Assembly (NCBI GenBank): GCA_000711775.1
Contig: ARYC01017931.1
Location: forward strand, 34,616 to 98,615
Direction: 5' to 3'
Source of the DNA: Oxytricha trifallax
Taxonomy: Eukaryota > Ciliophora > Spirotrichea > Sporadotrichida > Oxytrichidae
DNA: 64,000 nucleotides
The notes beneath the pieces are model-generated. The model did no database searches and was not told where the DNA came from. It was given only the letters and a program-made list of their open reading frames with translations. Positions within the stretch are counted from its first letter, which is position 1. Every line of letters begins with the position of its first letter. Made by a program: the position numbers and the translations under genes. Positions 10,778-22,624 of the stretch are shown here, piece after piece.

Positions 10778-12215
10778 TCACAAACATAAGCTTTGAGTCA
10801 TGTGGCAGTTCTCTGAATTTTATCTTTCTAAGTTTAGTTTGATTGCTTATATTGTTTGTTAATTCTCTTAGCTTGGTTTGATGATAGATGAGTATGCAAG
10901 TTCTCCGAGACCTCCATTTATTTAATTTTTATCGAGTAATTTTTTGATTCTCTGCTTAGAATCTCTCTCACCCCTGCAGCTGAAGTAATCATTTCTTGGC
11001 ATGTCGCTCTCTATTATTATTACCTCTAGAGCCCAGATATCCCATTAAGTGTCTCCATCTCTCCAATCCTATTTCTCTGGGAAATATCCATGAGTACAGT
11101 ATACATTTCCTAATGCAGAGGCTTGCACTCTTTGACCTCTGTTGAAATTAATAATAAAAACTCTAAGAGGTTGAAAGTCCATCATAATGTTCTCTGGTTG
11201 TAAGTCCTTAAGAACATAGCCAAGCTTGTGAAGCTCTTCATTACCCTCAACTATTTGCTGCACGATCTAACCAATTTATCTTTGGCATCTATTGTCAGAT
11301 AAGAATTCTCTGTAAGTCATCTCAATGAGAGGAAGTAAAAATGCAACATGATCTTTTCAAAGTAGTATAGCATCTGGCTAAATAATATGCTTACACTCTC
11401 TAAACTTTGCCTGTTATAGAGTATAATACTCATTAGCAAATTCCATTTAGAACTTGTAATCAACAAGGAAGTAATTGAATGGATATATTTTATAGGCATA
11501 TTAGTCATCAGTAATGACTCTCTTCTCTATTTCATCTTCAAGAGTGTGGTAGCTTTAAAGACAAAAATCTATATGAATAATTTTTAAGATTGGAATCATC
11601 ATCGCCTCAATTTTTTACCATGATTTTATTTATCTCAGAGACAGGAAAGTTCTTGACTGCTTTCTTCATTTTGACTTACTTCTATACCTTAACTCTAAGA
11701 GACTCGGCAGGATTTCTTGATCTTCTTTTTTATAGGAATCTTTTTCCTGTAGGTTCATGAATAAAGACAAAACTTGGATTGCGCTTTTTCTTTTAGTGCA
11801 CTTTGAGGTCTCTTGTATGAAAATATGGCTTCTCACAGAACTCGCAGATATACTTCCCATCTTTCTTTTAATGGTTTAGAAATAACCTAGGCATATCGTT
11901 GTATATATCTCTCAAGTGTCTCTTGTAAGTTGAATTGTAGAGGAAAACTTTATTGCATTAATAGTCTACTTTGGCTTGTAATTATTAATGCTATATGGCG
12001 GGTTGTTTAACCTCCTCCTCAATTTGCATAGCTTCTATGATGACTTCCTACTTAATTTATATTTAAATATCAAAGCTAGACTGGTCAAAGAAGTAATAAG
12101 TACACTCCCACTGAGAACCAGCGACTCTGGTCTCTACTTTTCTTGGTTGCTGGAATGATAACTTTTATTGACCTGATCCAAGTAATGCCGCTCTTCTCAA
12201 AAGGTTAGCGCTCAT
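10778..12215 (-). pseudogene. TBE 57-kDa zinc-finger and kinase-like protein
   Basis: The ATG at 12215 gives MSANLLRRAALL and the TGA at 10778-10780 ends it after about 479 codons, the size of the known TBE 57-kDa protein. More than twenty internal TAA/TAG codons fall where glutamine fits. A zinc-finger segment has C124-x2-C127 and H140 (ICEFCEKPYFHTRDLKVH). The C-terminal half resembles a protein-kinase domain: ELHKLGYVLKDLQPENIMMD corresponds to the HRDLKPEN loop, with HRD changed to VLKD, so catalytic activity is doubtful. There are two lesions: a frame change near the T6 run at 11611-11616 and an in-frame TGA at 11357-11359. A much older copy lies at 5515-6675. The protein's role in TBE is unknown. 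Confidence 0.88.
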
Positions 12216-12778
12216 TTTAGTTTTCTGATATATTTTATTATAATAATGATAAAATCTACAAAGATAAACTATTATAGTAGAGTATAAGACACTCTGGTAG
12301 TTTCTTTTCTGAGAGGTAGAAAATGAACTAACCATAATAGACTGTAAGTTGGCATATTTTATGAGAATTTTATACATTTTAGTAAATTAAAATACTCCTA
12401 ATGAAGTTTTGTTTCTCTAGGAAGTCCTTTAAATCAAGTTTGAACTTAATTGGAGGTAAAGTTATTAAACAATTTTGAATTAAATCTGCTCCTAATTAAG
12501 TTTTAACCTTAAAATTTAACTCCAAATAAAGTTTGAACTTAATTTGGAGGACCTCCTAAAATAATAAAACAATATTAGGAGCAATTTAATGGAGATAGAT
12601 TGATAAAAATGGAAATCAATCTGTGAAACTTGGAGCAAGTTTTTCAATGCTTTTCCGCATATCTTTTCAAGGTTGACCTCCAGTAGGTCCTCCCTATTTA
12701 GTAGTAAGATTTTAATAAACTTAGAATGGATATCCATAATTTTAAATTTCATTAACATTTCTAGAAAGAGGAAGAAAG

Positions 12779-13567
12779 ATGGAGTCTATGAATGATGCAA
12801 TGAAAAGAATTTAATCTCAAGATTTAATAGGGAAATTTTGAAGTAAAGAGGACCTATATAGATATATGGTATAGTAAGGTAACTTTTTAAGTAAGATTAA
12901 TAAATCCATTATAGTTTGATTGTTCTTGCCAAGTTATGAGGAACTAAAATCTCATTCTTAAAAGCCTTACTGAGTGAAGAGAAAAAAGCTTTTAAGTCTA
13001 ATGAAATTAGGATGATTGAAATTCCTAACTACCCTGAAATATTAGTGACAAACCTTATGACATGCTATGAGTGATCCGAACGTAGCTCTCTACCTTCCAT
13101 CAAAGCTACAGCTGTTCTAATAAGTTGTTAGAGAGAAACTTCTTCTTTGGTTTTCTTGCAACTCTGAAACCTGAGTACTTAGTTGAAGTCATTTAAGAAG
13201 CTCACAAGAAACGATACAGCATCTCTTCTGAAGAAAAAGAGAAGCAAGGTATTAAAATAAGTGATAACTAGATGTAGGAACTTCAAAAGCATCCTTTCAT
13301 CTCAAGTAAGCTTAGTCTTCTAATTTTATAGAAAAATCTGGTACTGCTATATATTTTATGAAAGAGCGCAGCAAATTAAACAGAGAGAGAAAGTCTCAAG
13401 TAAAGCATGAATTGAGTAAGAGACTCTTCAAAGATTTATAAAAGGCAGACGAGATGAAAATAGATGCAGGAGCTAGCACTAAGAGAAGAAACATAGGCCC
13501 AAGCAAGCCTTAATAGGAATAAAAGAAAGATAAGCTAAATCTTTTTGCGGGCAAATTTAATATGTGA
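12779..13567 (+). pseudogene. TBE 22-kDa ORF, function unknown
   Basis: This is the only TBE gene on the plus strand; it lies between the kinase and transposase genes and converges on the latter. Coherent protein is spread over shifting frames: an N-terminal part from ATG 12779 (MESMNDAMKRIQSQDL, SKEDLYRYM), a middle part (FGFLATLKPEYLVEVIQEAH, SSEEKEKQGIKISD), and a C-terminal part (AIYFMKERSKLNRERKSQ, KADEMKIDAGASTKRRNIG) ending in TGA at 13565-13567. At least two frameshifts and several TGAs are present, so it is broken. The full span would encode more than 22 kDa, so the true start may be a later ATG. No known domain is visible; the product is basic and rich in Lys and Glu. Confidence 0.75.
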
Positions 13568-13573
13568 ACTTAT

Positions 13574-14627
13574 TCATTAGTTTAAATCTAAAACTTATTT
13601 ATATACATAAAATCTTCTTTCTCTTGCGCATACTATACTTTTGCTTTATCATCGCTGACTCTTTTAGCAGCAATCTAAATAAAATCTACTGTATCTAACT
13701 TTAAGTCATGCCTCAAGTGATAGAGTGGTAGTTTCTTGTTGTAGCCTTTCAATAACCCCCAATATAATTCAATTCCATTGAACTGAGGACTGTAAGGAAC
13801 ATTAAATACAGGTATTATGAATAATCTTTCGTATTCCTTCCTTGAGTCTTTAGTTTTTAACTGACAAGTTATCAACAAATAGAATAATCTATTAGTAAGC
13901 GTACTTGTCTTCGAGTTATTGCAAGAACTTAATGTATTATTCAGTCTTTATAAAACGAGGGTGAATAGCGTAAGTCTCGAGCCCGTTTTCTTCACTTATT
14001 CCAAAAAGAACAGCATTAGTTTACACCTTAACATTTTAGTCATAAACTTCAATATTAATATACCTCTTGTACCAAGACCTTGATATAAAGATATTGAATG
14101 TAAATACTGCTTCATCAGCGTGTATGAACTTTATATTATGCTCTTAAGCCCTCTGCATTTAATCGAATATATAATTTAAATTATCCTTATAAAATGGAAC
14201 TTTAAAGCTGATCACTCTCTTAATGCGATTGACTGTCTTGTAAGATATTAACATTCTTTTTATTGATATTTGCTATGGATTATGCAGAGATATGAAGCTC
14301 ACGGAATTTGCGATAAAACATCATAGCTCTCTAAGCGAGAGAGAAATGAGCCCAGTATTTTAAAGTCTTATCATTAATGAGATAATCAATATGATGCTGC
14401 TAAAATTTTAGAGGTCTCTTAGGCTTAGAATTAAGTTGCTATCTCTTTAAATTCAATGCTAATAGACAGAGAGATCATAAAGTAGCAGGAGATTTATGAA
14501 GCAGCCTTGCTATAACCGGATAATTCAGAACAAAGTTGAGTTGATCGCTATAATCATCGCATCCATAACGCAACTTAAACAATAATTCTATATTTTCACT
14601 GTCATATAAAAACCCCAGACCTCGCAT
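13574..14627 (-). pseudogene. TBE 42-kDa DDE transposase (Tc1/mariner superfamily)
   Basis: The ATG at 14627 (MRGLGFLYDSENIELL) to a stop near 13574 spans about 350 codons, matching the 42-kDa TBE transposase. The catalytic triad is visible in order: FIHADEAVF (first Asp), IILFVDNLSVK (second Asp), and YSPQFNGIELYW (Glu), with about 34 residues between the second Asp and the Glu, as in the Tc1/mariner type. The N-terminal third carries a helix-turn-helix-like region (KYWAHFSLAQRAMMFYRKF). Lesions: a TGA about 45 codons in, a frame change near 14220, another near 13850, and an uncertain 3' end. This enzyme would cut and rejoin at the telomere-like ends. Confidence 0.9.
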
Positions 14628-14636
14628 ATACCAATT

Positions 14637-14764
14637 AAATTACTAATATTTAAACATTAAATCCCTACATAAACCCTATTAAAACCCTAATAAAGTATGC
14701 ACTAATAGTCTAGTTTCATCAATCAAAAACTCAATCAAACTACTTAAAGGGTTTTGGGTTTTTT
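14637..14764 (-). repeat. TBE right terminal inverted repeat
   Basis: Reverse complement of the left repeat with scattered substitutions. The outer 17 bases AGGGTTTTGGGTTTTTT keep the G4T4 register, but three Gs have changed to A or T. Confidence 0.9.
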
Positions 14765-14767
14765 AAT
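14765..14767. repeat. TBE target-site duplication, right (AAT)
   Basis: Matches the AAT at 10613-10615. Removing the element and one copy restores a continuous reading frame in the flanking retroelement. Confidence 0.85.
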
Positions 14768-15194
14768 GTCTAATTACAAGACGCGCTTTATTGATTTTAA
14801 TAATAGTTCAAATTATAAATTAAATAAGGCAAACTGAAAGAATTCGCAGATTATATTTTAGTAAATGTAAAAGATCTACAACAATTTAAAAGATTCATCA
14901 ATTATGAGATGAATTGGGAAAGAACACGATTTAAACTAAACATGTAAAATACAATATTATTGTGTGTTGCAAAAGCATAAGGAGAGAATTCCAGATAGAA
15001 GGAATTAACAAAGTTAAATAATATTTATAAGACTAGATACTTGGGTCTTAATATATGTATAATCACACAAAACCTCTTAAATAATACTTGGAATGATAAA
15101 AAATATAAAGTGTTGTTAATTTGGGACTGGAAAACTCAAATAATCGCATGGAAAAACACGATTATGATAGCACATATAATATTACTAAATTTAT

Positions 15195-15482
15195 TTTAAA
15201 TATAACTCAATTGGTCTGTAGAGAACGAAGATTGGGAGATAAGGAAAATTATTTTAAAAACAATTAATATTAACTGAAATTATTTAAGATAGGCTAGAAT
15301 CATATTTACACACCTTGATTGGTTTATTTTATAAAGAGTAATATAAAGATTTAAATATTTTTAATAATTAGGCCAAACATTATTAATTTTCAGCCAATAA
15401 CAAGCAATAATAAGTTTATTTTTATTTAATTTTTTTAATCTCAAAATCATCGTTCATAATTGACTCATGGAATTATACTTAA
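15195..15482. mobile_element. MITE family B, diverged copy 2
   Basis: It aligns along its length with the reverse complement of the 8709-8980 element. Shared segments include GAACGAAGATTGGGAGATAAG against GAAGCGAAGATAGGAGTTAAG, then ACACACCTTGATTGG, ATTTTATAA, TTTTAATAATTAGGCCAAAC and a right end GACTCATGGAATTATA for GATCTATGGGGTTTTA. It lies immediately after the thumb-like region of the LINE-like element and so seems to have inserted into it. It is more decayed than copy 1, so the boundaries are approximate. Confidence 0.65.
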
Positions 15483-17060
15483 TTGGTAGGAGAGTAAATC
15501 TTTAAAATAGAAAAATATTGAAAATATTTGATTATTTTAAAGCGCAAAAAGACAATCCAAAAATGATACTTAAGAATTTAACCCAAATGAAAAATCTAAA
15601 CCAGCGAAATAATAAGGGATCATTTTAAAAGAACATGAGAAAAAATAGTTACTGAGTATTGAAAAGTTAATGAGACAAAAAAGAGTGAATAACCAAATAA
15701 AAAGGAAATGATCTATTTAGTTTTAGAAAAATAATTAATAATTAAGGAATAAGTCATTACTGCGGCATTCACAAGATTTTAGTGGATGCAACCATATTTA
15801 CTAATGCTAACCGGTTGAATTTAAAGCATGATGCAAACGAGATTCTCTTAAATAATGTAAAATGATAGAATATTTGACTTAGATAATCATAAATAAATAG
15901 AGATCATTACGAATATGATATAGTTAGTCTAAAGGATAAGATAATTGGAAGTATATGTGTATTATCATCAAAATAAAAGCTATTTAAAAAGATTAATATT
16001 ATAAATAAAAAATTAATTAAAGCAAATTGGAATAAATTAAAGTGCATATTTTAATGTTTATCAAAGAGAAAATTTATTAATAAAAAATCAAAGAATTAAA
16101 ATCAATATATTAAATAGAAATGAATAAACAACTCAAATTAACAAAGGAAATATGGAAATAAAGTTGAGTTAGCAACAAAGCAATTAAATAAGTAAAAAAT
16201 TTTAACTGGAAATTAATGAGGAAATTGAGAATTAGCACATGTTTAAGTTAAAAAAATGCATTTTTAGACTACAAATTTTCTTTTTCCTGCTTTTCAAGTC
16301 TTTTATTTGAAATTAATCATAGTTTTGTGGCCATAATCATTATAATTAATTTCAGTACTTAACATTATTAAGATTTTTTCAAATTAAGTCAAAGAAATAG
16401 ATTAAACATCCGATAAATATTAAATTGGAATAAAAATTTTTGGACCTAACTTTAAGAAACCATTTCATGGAGGAACAATCGAGAAAAGTTCAGACAAATA
16501 AATGAGGAGCTGTTCAGCCAGTAAAAAATAACACTTAAATTTACCACAAATGGTTGCATGACAATGGGATACAAATGATAAAAGAAGCATTAGCGAAATT
16601 AACTAGAAAATAATAACGAATAATACGCGAGAGTGTTATTATAATATAGATGAGCTATCCAACTTATAAAAGTACTGTATTAAATGAGATAAGATTTATA
16701 CTTTTACAATTCGAAAATTGATAGTTGAACGGTTAAGTTCAGAGAGAAGACTCATTGCGATTGATGGAGTAAGAATTCATTAATTGTAAAGAAAGATTCA
16801 GCGAGACTATTGAAAAGTCTTGGGGGTAAAAGATTATATATTCATGCATAAATCCTATCCCTAATCTAAAGAGAAATGAGGAAAAGGGACAGAAAATAGT
16901 TAACACAGTTTAAATAGAGAGCGATGAGGGTCAGGGCATGCCTAAGGAAGTCGATTACAATGAAAAGGAAGATAGACGTCTGAGGTTTACTAATGGAAAA
17001 TAGAAGTAAGATTGAAAGTGAAGAGCCACACTGCAAACAGAAGATCAAATTTCTCTGATT
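15483..17060 (+). pseudogene. Probable downstream part of the decayed retroelement
   Basis: The A-rich, strand-asymmetric composition of the LINE-like element resumes here. Short protein-like stretches appear in changing plus-strand frames: YFKAQKDNPKMILKNLTQM near 15530-15590, GISHYCGIHKILVDATIF near 15740-15800, TIRKLIVERLSSERRLIAID near 16700-16770, and RNEEKGQKIVNTVQIESDEG near 16870-16930. TGAs are frequent. It is plausibly the 3' portion of the same retroelement, but no diagnostic motif is present and it could be an unrelated decayed gene. Confidence 0.35.
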
Positions 17061-17599
17061 CTACATTATTAAATGTTTCTTGGGAAGTATCTTCAAAATT
17101 AAATTTGGATTTTAATTATCTAAGAACTATTATAAAACATTAAAATTATTAACTCCTTATAAAATTATTTTAACTGCTACATTTATTTTAAGTTATTATT
17201 TTATAACAATTAATTTTTCATAATTTGTTTGTTCTATCAATAATTCATTGTAGAGTTTATAATTTTTTCATTTTCGCATTAAAAAATATTAAAAATTATT
17301 ACCTAATATGAATTAAATAATTTTTTAATAATAATGGAACAATTTTCAACTTAAATCACTAAACTTTAAGGCAAGTATATAAATTTATAGGAACTAATTT
17401 AAATAGAGTTTAATATTTTTATGTTATAAATTTTTTTAAATTAATTGGTTAATTATAGTGATTTTCAACTTTCATCAATAAATTTTAATTCCAATATATT
17501 TTTATTTTTGTTTATAAAATATTTATTGTATTGATTTTTTTTATTTTATATAAATAATTAAACAAAGGTAAAATAACATATATATATATAGATGCACAT

Positions 17600-17920
17600 T
17601 TTATTTGAATACTTTTTTTAATTTCATTTTAATACATTGTTCTTGACTTCTGGGCTTCTAATTTTACTGCTTAATGCCTCGTCTCTCCTTTCTTATGCTG
17701 TTCTATCTTTAAAATAAGATACACTATTATAATTTGAGTTTATTCCGTTTCCTGGTTTCATGTTACTTCATCCTAAACATAAACCTATCTTTGAATAATT
17801 ACCCTCTAGTTTATCCACATATTACTCGCTTAGAATGTACGGTTTATAAGATAGTATTATGCATAGTGTCTGCTTTTAATTCATTCTTTAAAACCAATAC
17901 TTATAAATAACAGCATCATG
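17600..17920 (-). other. Possible coding island, basic protein
   Basis: Somewhat less AT-rich than its surroundings. The minus strand holds one frame rich in Arg, Lys and Gln (KADTMHNTILQTVHSKRV, FRMKQHETRKRNK) with TAA/TAG as glutamine. No motif is recognised, and chance is not excluded. Confidence 0.25.
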
Positions 17921-18821
17921 AATTGAAAATTTGTATAAAATATAATAATTTTATACTTCATTAATTTAAATTTATATTTTACACTCAAAAATTAAAAAAA
18001 TAGTTAAAATAAATTATTATTATTAAGTTTGTAGAGTTTAATCAATAAAAAAGATAACAAATTTTTCTAAAAATATTAAAAAATAATAATTATAAAAATA
18101 AATAATAAATCTTCAATCAGTAACTTCTAAAAATATAGATCTGTGAATAATTATTTATATTTATTATTTAAATCTTATGATTTTAAACATTTGATTTGAT
18201 TCTTTATTTTATTAATATTATTCTCATTAACTCTGATTTAATTAAACTTATAAATTTTTATGATTTTTAAAGTGGGTAGGTAATATATGCTTTGTTCAAA
18301 CCTGTTTATTAGATTCAGAAGTTTTTGAAGAGTTAAAGCAAAATAAAATGTTTCTTTTATTTATTAATTTTTGAAATAATTCATAACAATTTGGATATTT
18401 ATATAATATTTATTTTTCTTAAAACTTTGAATGATAATATCATCTCTAAATATTTATAATGCTACCAATATAAATAAATTTAGTGAAAGTTACTTGCAGT
18501 TTTCTTAATAGCATAAAATTTAAACTTAAATGATAAATTCTTCATAAAATAAGCAAGAAATATTACCGATTTATGATTAATTGACACAGTCTCATTCAAG
18601 AAAACCCTGACAATTTTTAAGAAATGCATTGCATTAATTAGCCTTTTCTTCGGATATTAACAGTGCATCTTACACAAGCATATTTTTGATAAAAATATTG
18701 CTATATATATATTCAAAGTATATATTAAAAAAAGGAGAATTGAAATATAAATCATAATTTAATTTAATAACTTATTTATTTGAATAATTATATAATTTTT
18801 ACTTTTACTTTATTATGGATT

Positions 18822-19205
18822 ACTTACACAGATGCCAAAAAATATAGTAATCAGTCTTAAGCATTTACCTCTTCACAAAACTTCTCACTGCGTCAAATAA
18901 AATGCGCTTTCAATTCTTATATGTAAATTATACTCTTCAAGAAAGGTTTAATATGCAGATAAAAATCCACACAAATTGCGCAAAAAACGCTGAAAAAGCA
19001 ACAGAATTTCTAAAGCTAACTTAAGGTATCTCTATAGGAGTTTTATTGTAGCTACAGAGAGATTTTCTCTAGCATACCAACAGATTTATACTATATAGAT
19101 TAGATTTATTACGATCAATGCTAGCAAGAGGATTTCGATGTCTTTAATGCACTCAAAATTTTTGAGAATAAAAAGTTCTTAGAGAATTTAAAATTGTGGT
19201 GGTGA
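18822..19205 (+). CDS. Possible coding segment, unknown protein
   Basis: A plus-strand frame is open from before 18822 to TGA at 19203-19205, with many glutamine TAA/TAG codons. The C-terminal third is the most convincing (YYDQCQQEDFDVFNALKIFE then NKKFLENLKLWW) and lies in a less AT-rich stretch. No ATG near the start and no known domain are seen, so it would be an internal or terminal segment of a split gene. Competing frames over part of the region keep the confidence modest. Confidence 0.35.
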
Positions 19206-19209
19206 AGGA

Positions 19210-22200
19210 TCTTATGCTTATTTTTATATATCTGGAGAGTTCCAATTCTCAAGCCATCTCAAAATTTTATTGTCTTTGCATGATAAATTACAAATATATT
19301 TATTAATTATTGATAAAATACGAAACAATTGTGAAAATTACATTTTTTTTAAATACAAAAATTTCTTAATTTTATTTTCTGGTAATAAATAACAATGGAA
19401 AAATTTAAAAGTTAATATAAAGGGGTTTGTAACAAACCTTATAAGTATTTTAGATATAAATGATAGTTTAATTTTAATTCTTAAATGTAACTTAAATAAA
19501 AACTTTAATTTTTACATGAATGATAATTAAATTAATTTGATATCTTTTGAATTAAAAAATTTCATTCTTATTTTTTGAGATTATATTTATAAATTATACT
19601 TATATTTACTCAAAACACTACTCTTAAAATTATACTAGTAAAAATAATAAGTACTATTTTTAATCGAGAAAGGTTAGTAAATATCATGCATTAATTATAT
19701 TAAAGCCATATTTTGACATTTTCAAACACTTACTTTATTTAATTGTGAGCCGAATTAATACTAGAGAGGTTTCTTGGAGGCCTTATATAATATAAGTTAT
19801 TTAGACTTTTATTATAGGAATATATAATTTTAATCTTTATCTTCATTACTTATTACAATTTTTTAAATTTCAAAATTTATTATAGATAATTTCTATATTG
19901 AATTTATTTTTCAATTCCCCAATTTTTTTCATACTCTTCTATTTCTTCTTCTAGATAATTTTAAATGATAATTTTTCGATAATACTTGTACGGTAGTTAT
20001 GTTAATTCTTTCCTATTTTATTTTTAATGACCTCTTCCTTTTTAGATATTTTTGAGATAAATCAATGAATATAAAACTTCTGCAGGCCATCGATTATATT
20101 ATCCTAATTTAAAACCTTTTAAGCTGGAAATCGTAATAGATTATTATTAAATTTTACAAAGTTTAAAACTATAATTTTATTTATTAGACCAACATTAAAC
20201 ATTATAAATTAAATACTATTTTTTTATATTAAATTAAGATTCCTTAAATCCTATTTCTTTATTTTTTTAGATTAATGTAAATTGTGAAACCTCTTAATTA
20301 ATTAAACATAATTTGATACAAACCAAATATTAAATTATTATAAATATTAGATTTAATATTAATAATTAATTTTATTATTATAATAAATGTTTTATATCCT
20401 AAATAGTGATATATGCTTTTTTGATATTTTTAAATACGTAATTCATTGTATAAATCTCTTTTAATACTCCATACTTTATTTACCAAGCATAAGGATAAAA
20501 CTAAATAAGGTATTATTTAGATTAACTTATTTTTTTCAAATAAAAACAATTATAATATGAATAAAACATTGTGTTATTAATAACAATAGTATATTAGTTA
20601 CTTAATCATTCATATAATCAGGAGTATTTAAAAATAACAACTCTCAATTAATAATATGTGTTTAATTTTATATGCAAAGTTTAATTAAATCAGATAAATT
20701 ATTGAAATTTATTAAGCATCTATTAAGATTAGTAATCAATAAACTTGAAATTTAGATTTATTTTGAAATTAATGCCCGAAATCATGAAAAGTGTTAACTT
20801 CAAATAATTAATCAAGATTTTTAGCACTACACCTTTTCATAAAAACTGTAACTTGTTTTAATTATGTAAAGTAGTTAATTAAAAGTTTCCTTTGGATGAT
20901 ATTCACAAAAGTTAAATATTTATCTTATCAGCTTTGAGCATAATAGAATTAGAACTTCCTATTCCTATAAAAGGTTAGACATTTAAAAAATATAACGATA
21001 AATCTCAGTATCATATATTTACTTGTTTTAAATAATATTAGAAATTATGAATAAAACATTATCAGTTTTCAATAAATTATATAAATAAAAAAGAGAATTA
21101 ATCTGTTATTCATGTTTTTAATCAATAATTGTTAAAGTACTAATATATTAGATTAATAATCAATAGATTTTATAAAACTACTATTTTTATTTTATAATAT
21201 TTTCATTTTGTTTATATTTTATATATTGAGAGAGTGAAACTGATTCTTTTACTGTACAGCACTATCTCTCTATTTATTACTGCTTTAATTATTTAAATTG
21301 ATATTTATATATAAAATAATAATTATTTATGTTCTAATATAATTATGAGACATAAATTTTATTGTTGGTTAATTGGTTTATAATGCAGTAATTTTATTCT
21401 CTTATAAATATTTCATAATTAGTGAAAGTTATTCCATTTCAGGAAATTATTAAGAAATAATAGAAAATTATAATTATCTCATTTTATAAAATATAAGATA
21501 AAATTGAATCTTTAAAATTAAAGACAATAATAAATTCAAAGCCATTAATAGAAACATTCATTAAAGATTTCAATTATTATAATAAAATTTATATCAACTT
21601 TTAAATGAATTAAAATAAGAGTGTAGCAATATTACGCCAATTCCAATTGCTTTTGAGTTTTTGTTTTCCAGATATAAGTTTAAAAAGCGGCATAATTTTA
21701 TTTTATAACGGAAATACAGTTAGATATAGGTGTATAATAGCAAATTTTTAATGAAAAAAAAATTGCTAAATAAAATAAAAAAAGATAAAGAATAAACTTT
21801 TGATTTTAGTATTAAACAGTGATATGTTAAATTTAATTTGAGATTACTCATTATACACACATAAAGTATAAACTTATAAAAATTATGAATAGTAAAAATT
21901 AAAATGATAAAATATAATAACTATTAATTGCTTTTCATATTTGATTTAATATATAAAAAGATAATTTTAAGCATTTTTTGAATGAATTGAAATGGATAAT
22001 TATGAAATATTATTTTATAAAAAAATATTCTATGAAAATTGTAAAATAAAAAGAATTGATAAATAAAAAAATACTCTCTGTTTTTAAGTATTAAAAAAAT
22101 TTTACTTTTATTTAGTGATAAAAGGAAATTAAATTTAAGACATTATGAGAGTCTAGTATGCATAAATTACAAAACTGATATTAATAAAATTATTCAATTT

Positions 22201-22380
22201 ATTATTAAATATAGAATTGTAGTACAAGGTATTATATGAATTATTTTATAATTAAAAATTATAATCTTAGGTTGAAGTGTAATTATGCATTTGTATTTCA
22301 AGCTATATGAATTAAAAAATTTCATTAGCTGATACAGTAGTTTTATGCTAATAAATATAATTTAAAAATATAGGAAGTAT
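19210..22380. other. AT-rich DNA; one weak minus-strand frame
   Basis: Mostly featureless AT-rich sequence. On the minus strand at about 19610-20150 a long frame contains Trp, Pro and Arg clusters (GQYNRWPAEVLYS, YIRPPRNLSSINS). Its proportion of G-starting codons is near background, so I do not call it a gene. Confidence 0.4.
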
Positions 22381-22384
22381 GTAC

Positions 22385-22620
22385 TTACCATATTATTCTT
22401 GACTTTCTTTTTCTTGTCTACAACGGAACCAAAAATTTGTCAAAGTACCCCTTATAAAACTAATATGCTGCTCTGCCTAGGCCCAAGATTTTTTAAAATA
22501 TGCTAATTATAGAACAATTACTATCCATTAGCAGGTCAGAGTCAATTTATACTATTGTGGGGGCACCTAAAGACCAGGGTATTTGAACGCTTCAAACTTA
22601 AATATTGGAGAAATCTGAGC
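22385..22620. other. Coding-like island, strand unresolved
   Basis: Distinctly less AT-rich than the flanks. Both strands read open: plus gives KICQSTPYKTNMLLCLGP, minus gives FFKKSWAQAEQHISF-type sequence ending at a GTAAGT donor (reverse complement of the ACTTAC at 22383-22388). The splice-like donor slightly favours the minus strand. Probably a small gene segment. Confidence 0.3.
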
Positions 22621-22624
22621 ACTT

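Larger units (their letters stand above)
10616..14764. mobile_element. TBE-type telomere-bearing transposon, complete
   Basis: A 4149-bp element with about 128-bp imperfect terminal inverted repeats whose outermost 17 bases are telomere-like: CAAAGCCCCAAAACCCC on the left, and AGGGTTTTGGGTTTTTT (a degraded G4T4 copy) on the right. It is flanked by AAT duplications. Inside are three genes in the arrangement and sizes known for TBE1 of Oxytricha: a 57-kDa zinc-finger/kinase gene (minus), a 22-kDa gene (plus) and a 42-kDa DDE transposase of the Tc1/mariner type (minus). TBE transposases are implicated in germline genome rearrangement in these ciliates. Each gene here carries a few frameshifts or TGAs, so this copy is young but probably no longer active, unless some lesions are assembly errors. 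It sits inside a LINE-like element. Confidence 0.93.
9010..15194 (+). mobile_element. Decayed LINE-like retroelement, split by TBE
   Basis: Plus-strand DNA here is unusually A-rich and carries long frames with glutamine TAA/TAG codons. At 9060-10010 the frame reads through Lys/Gln-rich, coiled-coil-like protein with two or three TGAs (QPLKEAQGWVRRNGKFAKK near its start). At 10195-10612 it leads into a sequence resembling the reverse-transcriptase fingers/palm signature, GLSSRSKLSPML, for the typical GLPQGS-x-LSP. The TBE element interrupts here. Beyond it, 14768-14835 continues in frame; after a one-base shift, FADYILVNV (14843 on) matches the FADD catalytic box with one aspartate lost, followed by a thumb-like KTRYLGLNI. 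The order and spacing fit a non-LTR retrotransposon. Frameshifts and stops show it is dead. Confidence 0.65.

Noticed and set aside
11317..11508. Standard-code minus ORF, 63 aa
   Set aside because: It is in a frame other than the TBE kinase frame, which is supported by the older TBE copy.
19610..20150. Long minus-strand frame with Trp/Pro clusters
   Set aside because: G-starting codon share is near background and no domain is visible, so it is mentioned only as a weak frame.
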